Made by a program: the position numbers and the translations under genes
The notes under the pieces: generated by a model
Database searches by the model: none
Told to the model about the DNA's origin: nothing
The model's input: the letters and a program-made list of their open reading frames with translations, nothing else
Shown: piece by piece, positions 39,096 through 46,981 of the stretch
Layout of the letters: every line of letters starts with the position of its first letter
Numbering within the stretch: the first letter of the stretch is position 1
Assembly (NCBI GenBank): GCA_002307375.1
Contig: NTJI01000002.1
Coordinates: 558,001 to 622,000, forward strand
Direction: 5' to 3'
DNA from: Lysobacteraceae bacterium NML93-0399
Lineage (GTDB): Bacteria > Pseudomonadota > Gammaproteobacteria > Xanthomonadales > Xanthomonadaceae
DNA: 64,000 bases

Positions 39096-39127
39096 GTGCG
39101 TCGGAGTTTTCCGTTTTTCAGCCAAGG

Positions 39128-40120
39128 ATGGTCATGCGCTTTCTCCAGATGTTTCCGGTCGCCGGCCTGCTCACGGCCGGCACTGTTTTCGGCAGCGGCC
39201 CGCAATCCTGTCCCGCCGTCGATCAGCCGCCCGCAGCCGCGTGCGTCGCGACGGCCCACGGCCTTGCCTACGCCGACACGCCAGAGGAAGCCGAGACCGC
39301 ATCGCGTGCGCTCGGCGAAGCTTCCCAGCGTTACGCGGGCATCTTCGGGCGGGCGCCGATTGGCATGCTGGTCCTGAGCACGAGCTTGGATCCCGTCGTA
39401 GCGAAGGACTTCGCGAAGGCCAACGATCTTGAATTCGCTCAGGTCTGGTTGCCTGCCAAGGCCAAGCGCGCGATGACCGAACGTGCAATGCGACAGGCCC
39501 GTTTCGATCGCGCGCGCATCAATCAGGCGCTCGCCCGCATGTCTGACGACGATGAAGTCACCCTGCGACATGAGGTGGGCCACGCGATGTATGCGGCGAT
39601 GTATTGGCCCGATGCAACGGGCACGTTGCAGGATCGCTACGGCACGCCCGCACCGGACTGGATGGACGAAGCCGCCGCGATCGCCATGGAACCACCCGAA
39701 TCCCAGGCCCGTCATCTCGCAGCATTCATCGACGTGGCCAAGCGCCGCCCGCGCGATGTGCCCGACCTCGCGACCTTCCTCTCTGCGGAGCATCCTGTAC
39801 GTTCGGCCGGCCTCGCCCGCGCGCTCGCACGCGGCCCCAAATCGGACTCGGGTGTGCAGATGATGGTGAGCAACGGGCAAAGCTTCCCCGGCATCGAGAC
39901 GTTCTACGGGCAGTCTCTACTGACGGCCCTGTTCCTCACGGAAACCAGCGGCAATCCGCAGATTCTCGCGACGATCAGCCGGGCTGTTGCCGATGGCCTG
40001 GACTTTGACGCATGGCTGGCGCGCGACGGCGCGGCAAACAATCTGCCGTCCACCATCGGCGCATTGCAGCCTGTCTGGCATGACTGGCTGCAGCAGCAGG
40101 TGCTGCGCAAAGAGCGCTGA
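39128..40120 (+). CDS. Putative secreted HExxH metallopeptidase-like protein
   Basis: The product has 330 residues and I recognise no family. A short hydrophobic N-terminus (FLQMFPVAGLLTAGTVFGSG) suggests export. A zinc-binding motif HEVGHAMYAAMYW lies at residues 148-160, and PDWMDEAAAIAMEPP at about 177-191 could supply the third ligand (Glu181), the spacing seen in gluzincins. The rest is helical. Two possible starts (39128, 39134) follow AAGGA. It lies between tdh and kbl in the same direction, with 32 and 59 bases of spacing, so it is probably co-transcribed, but no link to threonine use is evident. Confidence 0.75.
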   Translation: MVMRFLQMFPVAGLLTAGTVFGSGPQSCPAVDQPPAAACVATAHGLAYADTPEEAETASRALGEASQRYAGIFGRAPIGMLVLSTSLDPVVAKDFAKANDLEFAQVWLPAKAKRAMTERAMRQARFDRARINQALARMSDDDEVTLRHEVGHAMYAAMYWPDATGTLQDRYGTPAPDWMDEAAAIAMEPPESQARHLAAFIDVAKRRPRDVPDLATFLSAEHPVRSAGLARALARGPKSDSGVQMMVSNGQSFPGIETFYGQSLLTALFLTETSGNPQILATISRAVADGLDFDAWLARDGAANNLPSTIGALQPVWHDWLQQQVLRKER

Positions 40121-40179
40121 CGGCGGACGCCAGGCCGGCATCGTAGAATTCGGGGTTCGTTCTCTCCAGGCACCCCAGC

Positions 40180-41373
40180 ATGTCCTCGACCCAGCGCTAC
40201 GCCGACACCCTCGACGAGATCCGCGACGCCGGCCTGTTCAAGGCCGAGCGCGTGATCACCGGCCCGCAGTCGGCGGAGATCACGCTCGAAGACGGCCGCA
40301 CGGTGCTGAACTTCTGCGCCAACAACTATCTGGGGCTGGCCGACCATCCGGACATCATCGCTGCGGCCAAGGACGCGCTCGACACGCACGGCTTCGGCAT
40401 GGCCTCGGTGCGTTTCATCTGCGGCACGCAGGATCTGCACAAGCAGCTCGAGCAGACGATCGCGGACTTCTTCGGCAAGGAGGACACGATCCTCTACGCC
40501 GCCTGTTTCGATGCGAACGGCGGTCTCTACGAGCCCTTGCTGGGCGAAGGCGACGCGATCATCTCCGACGCCCTCAATCACGCCTCGATCATCGACGGCA
40601 TCCGTCTGTGCAAGGCCAAGCGCTACCGCTACGCCAACTGCGACATGGCGGATCTGGAAAAACAGCTGCAGCAGGCGCGCGCAGATGGTGCGAACACGAT
40701 TCTGATCTCGACCGACGGCGTGTTCTCGATGGACGGCTTCATCGCGCCGCTCGACGAGATCACCGCACTGGCCGAGAAATACGACGCGCTGGTGCACATC
40801 GACGAATGTCATGCGACCGGCTTCCTCGGCCAGACGGGCCGCGGTTCGGCGGAAGTCAAAGGCGTGCTGGAGAAGATCGACATCGTCACCGGCACGCTGG
40901 GCAAGGCGATGGGCGGTGCGCTCGGCGGCTTCACCACGGCCAAGCGCGAAGTCATCGAACTGCTGCGCCAGCGCTCACGCCCCTATCTGTTCTCCAACTC
41001 GCTGCCGCCGCACGTGGTCGCGGCCGGCATCAAGGCCTTCGAGATGCTCGAAGCTGCGGGAGAACTGCGCGAGAAATTGGTCGAGAACACGCGCTACTTC
41101 CGCGAGCAGATGACCGCCGCCGGTTTCGATGTGCGACCCGGCGTGCACCCCATCAGCCCGGTCATGCTCTACGACGCCAAACTCGCGCAGCGCTTTGCCC
41201 AGCGCCTGCTCGAGGAAGGCATCTACGCGATCGGATTCTTCTTCCCGGTCGTGCCGAAGGATCAGGCGCGCATCCGCACCCAGATCAGCGCCGCACACAC
41301 GCGTGAGCACCTGGATCGCGCCATCGATGCGTTCACCCGCATCGGCCGTGAACTGGGCGTGCTCGAGGCCTGA
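40180..41373 (+). CDS. kbl: Glycine C-acetyltransferase (2-amino-3-ketobutyrate CoA ligase)
   Basis: Kbl cleaves 2-amino-3-ketobutyrate with CoA to glycine and acetyl-CoA, completing threonine breakdown started by Tdh. The product has 397 residues, a fold-type I PLP enzyme. The PLP lysine is in [17 protein letters not shown]. Other blocks are [56 protein letters not shown] and [10 protein letters not shown]. It is followed after three bases by an HNH gene. Confidence 0.96.
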   Translation: MSSTQRYADTLDEIRDAGLFKAERVITGPQSAEITLEDGRTVLNFCANNYLGLADHPDIIAAAKDALDTHGFGMASVRFICGTQDLHKQLEQTIADFFGKEDTILYAACFDANGGLYEPLLGEGDAIISDALNHASIIDGIRLCKAKRYRYANCDMADLEKQLQQARADGANTILISTDGVFSMDGFIAPLDEITALAEKYDALVHIDECHATGFLGQTGRGSAEVKGVLEKIDIVTGTLGKAMGGALGGFTTAKREVIELLRQRSRPYLFSNSLPPHVVAAGIKAFEMLEAAGELREKLVENTRYFREQMTAAGFDVRPGVHPISPVMLYDAKLAQRFAQRLLEEGIYAIGFFFPVVPKDQARIRTQISAAHTREHLDRAIDAFTRIGRELGVLEA

Positions 41374-41376
41374 TCC

Positions 41377-41772
41377 ATGCGCGCCGCGCTGCGACGGCGG
41401 TTGCTGCTCGCGGCGCGGAGCGATGCCAGCGCTATCCTCGCCGACGGTGTCTGGTCGACACGCTGCCTGCACTGCCGCAGCGCATTGCAGCTGCGCGAGG
41501 ACGGTGAAGCGTTGGGAGCCCTCACGCTCGAGCACGTCGTGCCGCGCGCGTGGTTCGGTCGGAATGCGGCACGCGCGCTGACCGCCCGCGTCGGCGACGA
41601 CCCGGACGACGCACGCAATCTCGCGCTCGCCTGCGCACGCTGCAACCACGGCAAAGGCAAGGGACACGACGCCCGGGGCCCCGGCGACGCGCGGGCCCGG
41701 GAGGTCGTGGACATGCTGCTGCAGACCCGGCTCAGCCGCTGGCGTGATCCGAAGGCAACGCCAGGGCTCTGA
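41377..41772 (+). CDS. HNH endonuclease domain protein
   Basis: A small protein of 131 residues. A zinc-binding pair CLHC near residue 30 is followed by the catalytic LEHVVPRAWFG (H of HNH) and DARNLALACARCNHGKGKG, which supplies N, H and the second CxxC. Such stand-alone HNH proteins may nick or cut DNA, but this one has no visible partner. It starts three bases after kbl. Its last 41 bases overlap the 3' end of the opposite pseudouridine-synthase gene. Confidence 0.8.
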   Translation: MRAALRRRLLLAARSDASAILADGVWSTRCLHCRSALQLREDGEALGALTLEHVVPRAWFGRNAARALTARVGDDPDDARNLALACARCNHGKGKGHDARGPGDARAREVVDMLLQTRLSRWRDPKATPGL

Positions 41773-42550
41773 CCTCTTCGGGCGTGAGCGTCCGCCACGC
41801 GCCTTTGCCGAGAGCGCCGAGGGCGAGTTCGCCGATCGCGACCCGCACCAGCCGCAGCACGGTCAGGCCGTGCGCCGCCGTCAGTCGCCGGATCTGTCGA
41901 TTACGCCCTTCATCGAGCACCACTTCCAGCCACGCGTTGCGATCGCCGTGCCGCAGCATGCGCACCGACGTGGCCTGCAGCCATTGTCCCGCGTCCTCGA
42001 CGCCCCGCTCCAGCGCGGCCAGCAGATCCGCGTCCGGTACCGCATCGACCTGTACGTGATAGGTCTTGTGCGGGCCGCTTTCCGGCTCGGTGATGCGCGC
42101 CGACCAGGCCGGATCGCTCGAAAACAACAACAGGCCTTCGCTGGCCCTGTCGAGCCGGCCGACCGGTGCGATCCAGCCGAGTCCGGCGCCGTCGAAACAC
42201 CGGTAGACGGTGTCGCGCCCCTGCTCGTCCCGGGCGCTGGTGACCAGGCCGCGCGGCTTGTTGAGCATCAGGTAGTGATGGGCCGCGCCGCGTGCCGCGT
42301 CGCCATCGAGAACGATGTCGGCGGCGTCGAGCGCAACGGGGAATTCCGGATCGCGCACGACGCGGCCCGCCACACGGACGCGCCCCTCGCGCACGCGGCG
42401 CTCGGCCTCGCTGCGCGAGCACAGGCCGCGCTTGGACAGCACGCGTGCAAGCCCGTAGCGCGCCTGACGCACAGGCTGCGGTGTGTTCGGCCCGGCGATG
42501 CGAACGGCCCGCTTGCGCGGGCCGTCTTGGGGCGATCGCCTGTCGGTCAC
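41732..42550 (-). CDS. RsuA/RluE-family pseudouridine synthase
   Basis: This enzyme isomerises a uridine in rRNA. The product has 272 residues. An N-terminal S4 RNA-binding domain (YGLARVLSKRGLCSRSEAER) is followed by the catalytic domain, with the nucleophile Asp in APVGRLDRASEGLLLFSSD and the C-terminal EVVLDEGRNRQIRRLTAAHG. The GTG at 42550 was chosen because earlier codons overlap the next gene. Similarity is closest to RluE/RluF/RluB-type enzymes, and the target position is not readable. It starts eight bases after the preceding gene's stop. Confidence 0.85.
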   Translation of the reverse strand: MTDRRSPQDGPRKRAVRIAGPNTPQPVRQARYGLARVLSKRGLCSRSEAERRVREGRVRVAGRVVRDPEFPVALDAADIVLDGDAARGAAHHYLMLNKPRGLVTSARDEQGRDTVYRCFDGAGLGWIAPVGRLDRASEGLLLFSSDPAWSARITEPESGPHKTYHVQVDAVPDADLLAALERGVEDAGQWLQATSVRMLRHGDRNAWLEVVLDEGRNRQIRRLTAAHGLTVLRLVRVAIGELALGALGKGAWRTLTPEEVRALALPSDHASG

Positions 42551-42557
42551 CGCGCGA

Positions 42558-43055
42558 TCACTCGGCCGGCGGCGCCTCACCGGCCGGCGCGGTCTCGACC
42601 GCCGGCACGACCGGCGCATTCGGGTCGACGCGACGGCTGCCGACGGTGTAGCCGTTGGCCTTGATCCACGCATCGAAATCGTCGGCGGTCATGCGCTTGC
42701 CGCCCTGGGTCATGTTGAAACGGTAGGGCGTGTTGTCGAACTCGGTCTGCTTCACGTAGGCCGCCGGGTCGTTGGCACTGACTGCGCCCGCCGCCGGCGC
42801 CGCCATGGCGACGTTCTTGCACTGTTCGATCTCGAGCCGCAACACGACCTGCTCGGCGGACTGCGCTTCGTCATAGGCGCGCGACAGCACGGCGCCGCTT
42901 CCGAGCCGGTAGGTCGGCGCGACCAGTTCCGGGGAGACCGGTTCGAGCACCGTCGCCTGCAGGGGCTGCGCGGTCCGACTGTCGAGCGTGGCGCAATCGG
43001 CAGCATGGCCTGCGAACGGCAGCGCCAGCAGAGTCAACAGGAAAGTCGCGCGCAT
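42558..43055 (-). CDS. Periplasmic protein of unknown function
   Basis: The product has 165 residues. It has a clear signal peptide (ATFLLTLLALPFAGHAA, cleavage near residue 18), then a domain I cannot place (LEPVSPELVAPTYRLGSGAV, VVLRLEIEQCKNVAMAAP) and a conserved-looking C-terminal segment GKRMTADDFDAWIKANGYTV, ending in a Pro/Ala/Glu tail. Two Cys residues remain after cleavage and could form a disulphide. It lies upstream of the pseudouridine synthase and downstream of ompA on the same strand. No function is inferred. Confidence 0.7.
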   Translation of the reverse strand: MRATFLLTLLALPFAGHAADCATLDSRTAQPLQATVLEPVSPELVAPTYRLGSGAVLSRAYDEAQSAEQVVLRLEIEQCKNVAMAAPAAGAVSANDPAAYVKQTEFDNTPYRFNMTQGGKRMTADDFDAWIKANGYTVGSRRVDPNAPVVPAVETAPAGEAPPAE

Positions 43056-43208
43056 GAAACGGTCCCCAGGGTCGAATTCGCCTGAAGTGTAGGCGGCAAG
43101 TCACCGCCATACAAGGGAAATTTTGGATTCGCGTATTCACGCACGGGCAGCCGCTTCCTCGCGGCTCCCGCTCGCATGGCCGGCAAAGCCGGACCAAACC
43201 TGCAAAAC

Positions 43209-43237
43209 AGAAAGCCCGGCACAAGACCGGGCTTTCT
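43209..43237 (-). terminator. Rho-independent terminator of ompA
   Basis: A perfect 11-base stem AGAAAGCCCGG / CCGGGCTTTCT with a CACAAGA loop lies 21 bases after the ompA stop. On the minus strand it is followed by GTTTTGCA, a short U-rich tract. It separates the highly expressed porin-like gene from the unknown periplasmic gene. Confidence 0.8.
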
Positions 43238-43257
43238 GGTGTTACGACCGGACGTCC

Positions 43258-44331
43258 TTAGTTCTGGACGTTCAGCTCGGTGCGGCGGTTGCGCGCACGG
43301 CCTTCCGGGTTGTCCGAACCATCAGCGTTGGTGTTCGGCGCGATCGGACGGCTCTCGCCGTAACCCACCGGGCCCACCAGACGGTCGGCGGTGATGCCGT
43401 TGCTGGTCATGTAGTCATACACGGCCTGCGCACGACGCTCCGACAGACGCTGGTTGTAGGCGTCCGAACCGATCGAGTCGGTGTGGCCGGCGACTTCAAC
43501 GCGCAGCTCGGGATAACGACGCAGGATCTCGACGGCTTCGTTGAGGATCGCCACCGCGTCAGGACGCAGGGTCGAACGGTCGAAGTCGAAGTTCACGCCA
43601 TTCAGATCGATGGTGATCGGAGCCGGCGGCGGCGGAGCCGGAGCGGGCGCCGGCGGCGGCGGCGGCGGAGCCGGCGGAGCCGGGGGAGCCGGCGGCGGGC
43701 CCAGCGGCACAACGATGCCGACCGAAGCCATCACGTCACCGAAGTAGCTTTCTTCGGCGTTGTGCGGGTAACCGGCCCAATCACGCGGACCATTGGCGGC
43801 GTAGCTGCTGTCGTTGAAGTCGGCGCGGTACGCCACTTCGGCACGCACGGCAACGCGGTTCTCGAACGTGGTCTGCAGACCGGCGCCGACCTTGGCGGCG
43901 AAGTTGCCGTCCTTGTTCTCGCCCGGCGAATCGGGGCTCGGGAAGTTGTCGAACTCTTCTTCCGAACGCTGGTAGCCGACACCGAACAGCAGGTACGGGT
44001 TCCAGGCGCGGGCTTCATTGATGAAGTGGTAGCGGAAGTCGACCGAAATGCCGTACTGGCTCCAGTTCAGGTCATTGTTCGCACCTTCGACCGAGCTGTC
44101 GAAACCCGGATTCTGGTAGTTCAGCTCACCGTCGATCGACCAGTTGGGGCTGATGAACTTACCCATGCCCAGCGTGACGAACGGGGTGTCGTCCGTACGG
44201 CGATCTTCAGCCTGGAAGTTGTAGCCGACCGAGCTGGTCAGGTACCAGCGGTCGTCGAACTCCTGGGCACTGGCGTGACCCGCCAGCCCAAGACCGCCGA
44301 GCAGCGCGGCGCAGAGGAGTTTCTTGTTCAT
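43258..44331 (-). CDS. OmpA/OprF-family outer-membrane protein
   Basis: This is a structural outer-membrane protein of 357 residues. A signal peptide (KKLLCAALLGGLGLAGHASA) precedes an eight-stranded beta-barrel (about 24-230, alternating strands such as WYLTSSVGYNFQ and ISVDFRYHF). A Pro/Ala linker follows (GPPPAPPAPPAPPPPPP). The C-terminal OmpA domain binds peptidoglycan (VNFDFDRSTLRPDAVAILNE, EVAGHTDSIGSDAYNQRLSE, RARNRRTELNVQN). An AGGAG ribosome site precedes the ATG. The 259 bases upstream, before the LysR gene, are AT-richer than the neighbourhood and probably contain its promoter. Confidence 0.93.
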   Translation of the reverse strand: MNKKLLCAALLGGLGLAGHASAQEFDDRWYLTSSVGYNFQAEDRRTDDTPFVTLGMGKFISPNWSIDGELNYQNPGFDSSVEGANNDLNWSQYGISVDFRYHFINEARAWNPYLLFGVGYQRSEEEFDNFPSPDSPGENKDGNFAAKVGAGLQTTFENRVAVRAEVAYRADFNDSSYAANGPRDWAGYPHNAEESYFGDVMASVGIVVPLGPPPAPPAPPAPPPPPPAPAPAPPPPAPITIDLNGVNFDFDRSTLRPDAVAILNEAVEILRRYPELRVEVAGHTDSIGSDAYNQRLSERRAQAVYDYMTSNGITADRLVGPVGYGESRPIAPNTNADGSDNPEGRARNRRTELNVQN

Positions 44332-44590
44332 ATCGTTTCAGCTCCTGGAAAAAGGGGGAATGCGTCTTGGCATCGGATGAGGCGTCAAACGCACACGCCT
44401 TGAACATAGCCTAAAGTCAGCTGCGTGAAGGCGTTGTTAACGCTAACATAACGGTTGAAAGCTTCCTACGGCGTCGCCCCTGCCATTCATCCAGGCTTCG
44501 GTTTGATCAGGAACTCCCAACGGGGCGCGATTGTCGTTACGAGGATGTTGGCATAGCGTCAAGACGTGCGGCCGATTTCCGGCGGCTACT

Positions 44591-45523
44591 TCATCGGACG
44601 TCCGGGTATCCGGAAGCGGCGCCTGGCGGGTGTCGTCGGAATTCGTCCTCGAGAAACGCGATGAAGGCGCGCGTGCGCGGAGGCACGTAGGCGCGCTCGG
44701 GCATGACCGCATGGATGCCTGTGGGCGGCGGCGCATACCCGGGCAGGACGCGTACGAGCCGACCTTGTCGCAGGTCTTCGGCGACATGCCATGTCGCGTG
44801 CATTGCAATGCCGGCGCCGGCGATCGCGGCGTCGCGCAACACCTCGCCGAGATTGCTTTCCAGAGGCCCGCGGACCGTCACGGAGGTGTCTGCGCCCGCC
44901 TCGTCCCGCAGGCGCCAGCGGTCCTGGCGACCGCGGCTGCCGGTCAGCACGAGACATGCATGCGCGTGGAGATCCTCCGGGCCGTACGGCGTGCCGTGTC
45001 GCGCCAGGTATTCCGGGGCTGCGACGAGCACGCGTGGGTTGGGAGCCAGCTGGCGCCCCACGAAGCGGGAGTCGTCGAGGGCGCCGATCCGGATCGCGAG
45101 GTCGAAGCCGTCGCGGACGAGATCGACCTGCTGATCACTCATGTGCACCGCCAGCTGCAGCTTCGGGTGGGCAGCGAGAAAGCGCGGCAGGCGTGGGGAG
45201 ACATGCTGGCGTCCGAACGAGGCCGACATCGTCACGCGCAGCGTGCCGCCGATAGTTTGCCCACCGCTTTCGCGCAGGCTGCCGGCGAGTCCGTCGAGCG
45301 CTTCGACCAGCGCCCGCCCCTCCCCTGCCAGGCGCAGACCTTCGGGTGTCGGATGCAGGCGACGCGTCGTCCGGTGCAGCAGGCGCACGCCCAGCGCGTC
45401 CTCCAGGCGCTTGATGCGCTGGCTCGCCAATGCCGGCGACAGATCGAGGCTGCGCGCGGCCGCGCTGATTGATCCGCGGTCGAGCACCCGCAGGAACAAG
45501 GCGATATCGCCGATGCGGTCCAT
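44591..45523 (-). CDS. LysR-family transcriptional regulator
   Basis: The product has 310 residues. An N-terminal winged HTH (FLRVLDRGSISAAARSLDLS, ASQRIKRLEDALGVRLLHRT) precedes the periplasmic-binding-protein-like effector domain (GGTLRVTMSASFGRQHVSPR, DGFDLAIRIGALDDSRFVGR). This resembles the large LysR subgroup next to quinone oxidoreductases or SDR genes. It is divergent from the oxidoreductase at 45625, with 101 bases between starts, so that gene is the likely target. The inducer is unknown. Confidence 0.88.
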   Translation of the reverse strand: MDRIGDIALFLRVLDRGSISAAARSLDLSPALASQRIKRLEDALGVRLLHRTTRRLHPTPEGLRLAGEGRALVEALDGLAGSLRESGGQTIGGTLRVTMSASFGRQHVSPRLPRFLAAHPKLQLAVHMSDQQVDLVRDGFDLAIRIGALDDSRFVGRQLAPNPRVLVAAPEYLARHGTPYGPEDLHAHACLVLTGSRGRQDRWRLRDEAGADTSVTVRGPLESNLGEVLRDAAIAGAGIAMHATWHVAEDLRQGRLVRVLPGYAPPPTGIHAVMPERAYVPPRTRAFIAFLEDEFRRHPPGAASGYPDVR

Positions 45524-45624
45524 CGATTCGAAAGCATCTCTTGAAAGTGATTGGCGATCCTATCGCTGTTCGCGCGGATCGGCGCGGACCGACAATGCAG
45601 GGCCTTCTTCCTCCGAGACCACGC

Positions 45625-46641
45625 ATGAAAGCTGTCGCGCTGACCCGCTATCTCCCGATCGACGATCCACAGTCGTTGCAGGATGTGGAACTCGCCCTGC
45701 CCGAGCCCGGCCCGCACGACCTGCGCGTGCGCGTCGAGGCGGTGTCGGTGAATCCGGTCGATACCAAGGTGCGTGCACCGAAACCGCAGACCGAACCCCA
45801 GCCGAAGGTGCTCGGCTACGACGCCGCCGGCGTGGTCGACGCAGTCGGCAGTGAGGTCACCGGATTCGCCGTCGGCGATGCGGTGTATTACGCCGGCGAC
45901 ATCACCCGCCCGGGCAGCAACGCGCAGTTCCAGTGTGTCGACGCGCGCATCGTGGCGAAGAAGCCGGCCTCGCTCGACTTCGCCCAGGCCGCCGCCCTGC
46001 CGCTCACGGCGATCACCGCGTGGGAACTGCTGTTCGAACGCATGCCCTTCGATGTCGACACCGGCGGCAAGGGCAAGTCGCTGCTGGTGATCGCCGGCGC
46101 GGGTGGCGTCGGCTCAATCGCGATCCAGCTCGCCAAGCGCGCCGGCTTCACCGTGATCGCGACCGCGTCACGCGAGGAAACCGTCACCTGGTGTCGTGAG
46201 CTGGGCGCCGACCATGTCGTCGACCACCGCCAGCCGCTGACGCCGCAGCTCGAGGCACTGGGCTTCAGGACCATCGACGCCGCGCTCAATCTCGCCGACA
46301 CTGACCGCTACTGGACCGAGCTCGGCGAACTGCTGGCGCCGCTGGGCCACGTCGGCCTGATCGTCGAGCCGAGCGGCCTGCTCAAGATCGGCGACCCCTA
46401 CAAGGCCAAGAGCATCGGCATCCACTGGGAAATGATGTTCGCGCGGCCGCGCTTCCGCACCGCCGACATGGGCGAGCAGGGCCGCATCCTCGCCGGCGTC
46501 GCCGAGCTGGTCGATGCCGGCACGCTGCGCGGCACGCAGCGCGAGACGCTGTCGCCGATCAACGCCGAGAACCTGCGCGAGGCGCATCGTCGTCTCGAGT
46601 CCGGCGCGACGATCGGCAAGCTGACGTTGTCGGGCTGGTAA
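45625..46641 (+). CDS. Zinc-independent quinone-oxidoreductase-like dehydrogenase (MDR superfamily)
   Basis: The product has 338 residues. An N-terminal GroES-like domain (MKAVALTRYLPIDDPQSLQD, VNPVDTKVRAP, LGYDAAGVVDAVG) is followed by the NADPH-binding motif VIAGAGGVGSIAIQLAKRAG. Catalytic zinc ligands are absent, so it is a QOR/zeta-crystallin-like reductase acting on quinones or reactive carbonyls. The ATG at 45625 gives the standard start; upstream codons overlap the LysR gene. It is probably controlled by that LysR protein. Confidence 0.85.
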   Translation: MKAVALTRYLPIDDPQSLQDVELALPEPGPHDLRVRVEAVSVNPVDTKVRAPKPQTEPQPKVLGYDAAGVVDAVGSEVTGFAVGDAVYYAGDITRPGSNAQFQCVDARIVAKKPASLDFAQAAALPLTAITAWELLFERMPFDVDTGGKGKSLLVIAGAGGVGSIAIQLAKRAGFTVIATASREETVTWCRELGADHVVDHRQPLTPQLEALGFRTIDAALNLADTDRYWTELGELLAPLGHVGLIVEPSGLLKIGDPYKAKSIGIHWEMMFARPRFRTADMGEQGRILAGVAELVDAGTLRGTQRETLSPINAENLREAHRRLESGATIGKLTLSGW

Positions 46642-46981
46642 GCGGCCTGATGCCACGGAGACGCCGCCCAGGGCGCTGATCCGCGTCGCATCCTGGCGTG
46701 ACCGGTAGCGTCGAGCTTGCGCCCTACTTTGCTCAAAGGGGCTGGGGTGCGCCGTGTCTCATCTGGAACCCGGTGATTTTCGGCATGCGCGTGCGCCCAT
46801 GCCCCGACGAGACCGAGACCGACAAGATCGCGTCGCGAAGGCCGGGGCTGGATTATTTGATTCCAGCATCTGCGTGGCCTGATGGCCTGCCCCCACCCAG
46901 CCCTCCCCCGCTCGCGGGGGAGGGCTTCGGACCACGCGTCGGGTTGCCACGCAGATCAGATCTGCGGGCGGCATCTTCGTT
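46642..46981. other. Gene-free convergent spacer with a GC-rich palindrome
   Basis: These 340 bases lie between the stops of the quinone oxidoreductase and mksB. I see no gene. At 46900-46925 a 12-base stem GCCCTCCCCCGC / GCGGGGGAGGGC has a two-base loop and could stop transcription from both sides. It resembles the inverted repeats that frame the DUF559 gene at 57.2-57.6 kb (CCCCTCTCCC / GGGAGAGGGG) and may be a solitary member of that family. Confidence 0.55.

Noticed and set aside
44332..44460. Promoter boxes upstream of ompA (TTCACG and TATGTT on the minus strand)
   Set aside because: The spacing of 15 bases is suboptimal and the -35 match is poor; a promoter is expected here but I cannot place it.
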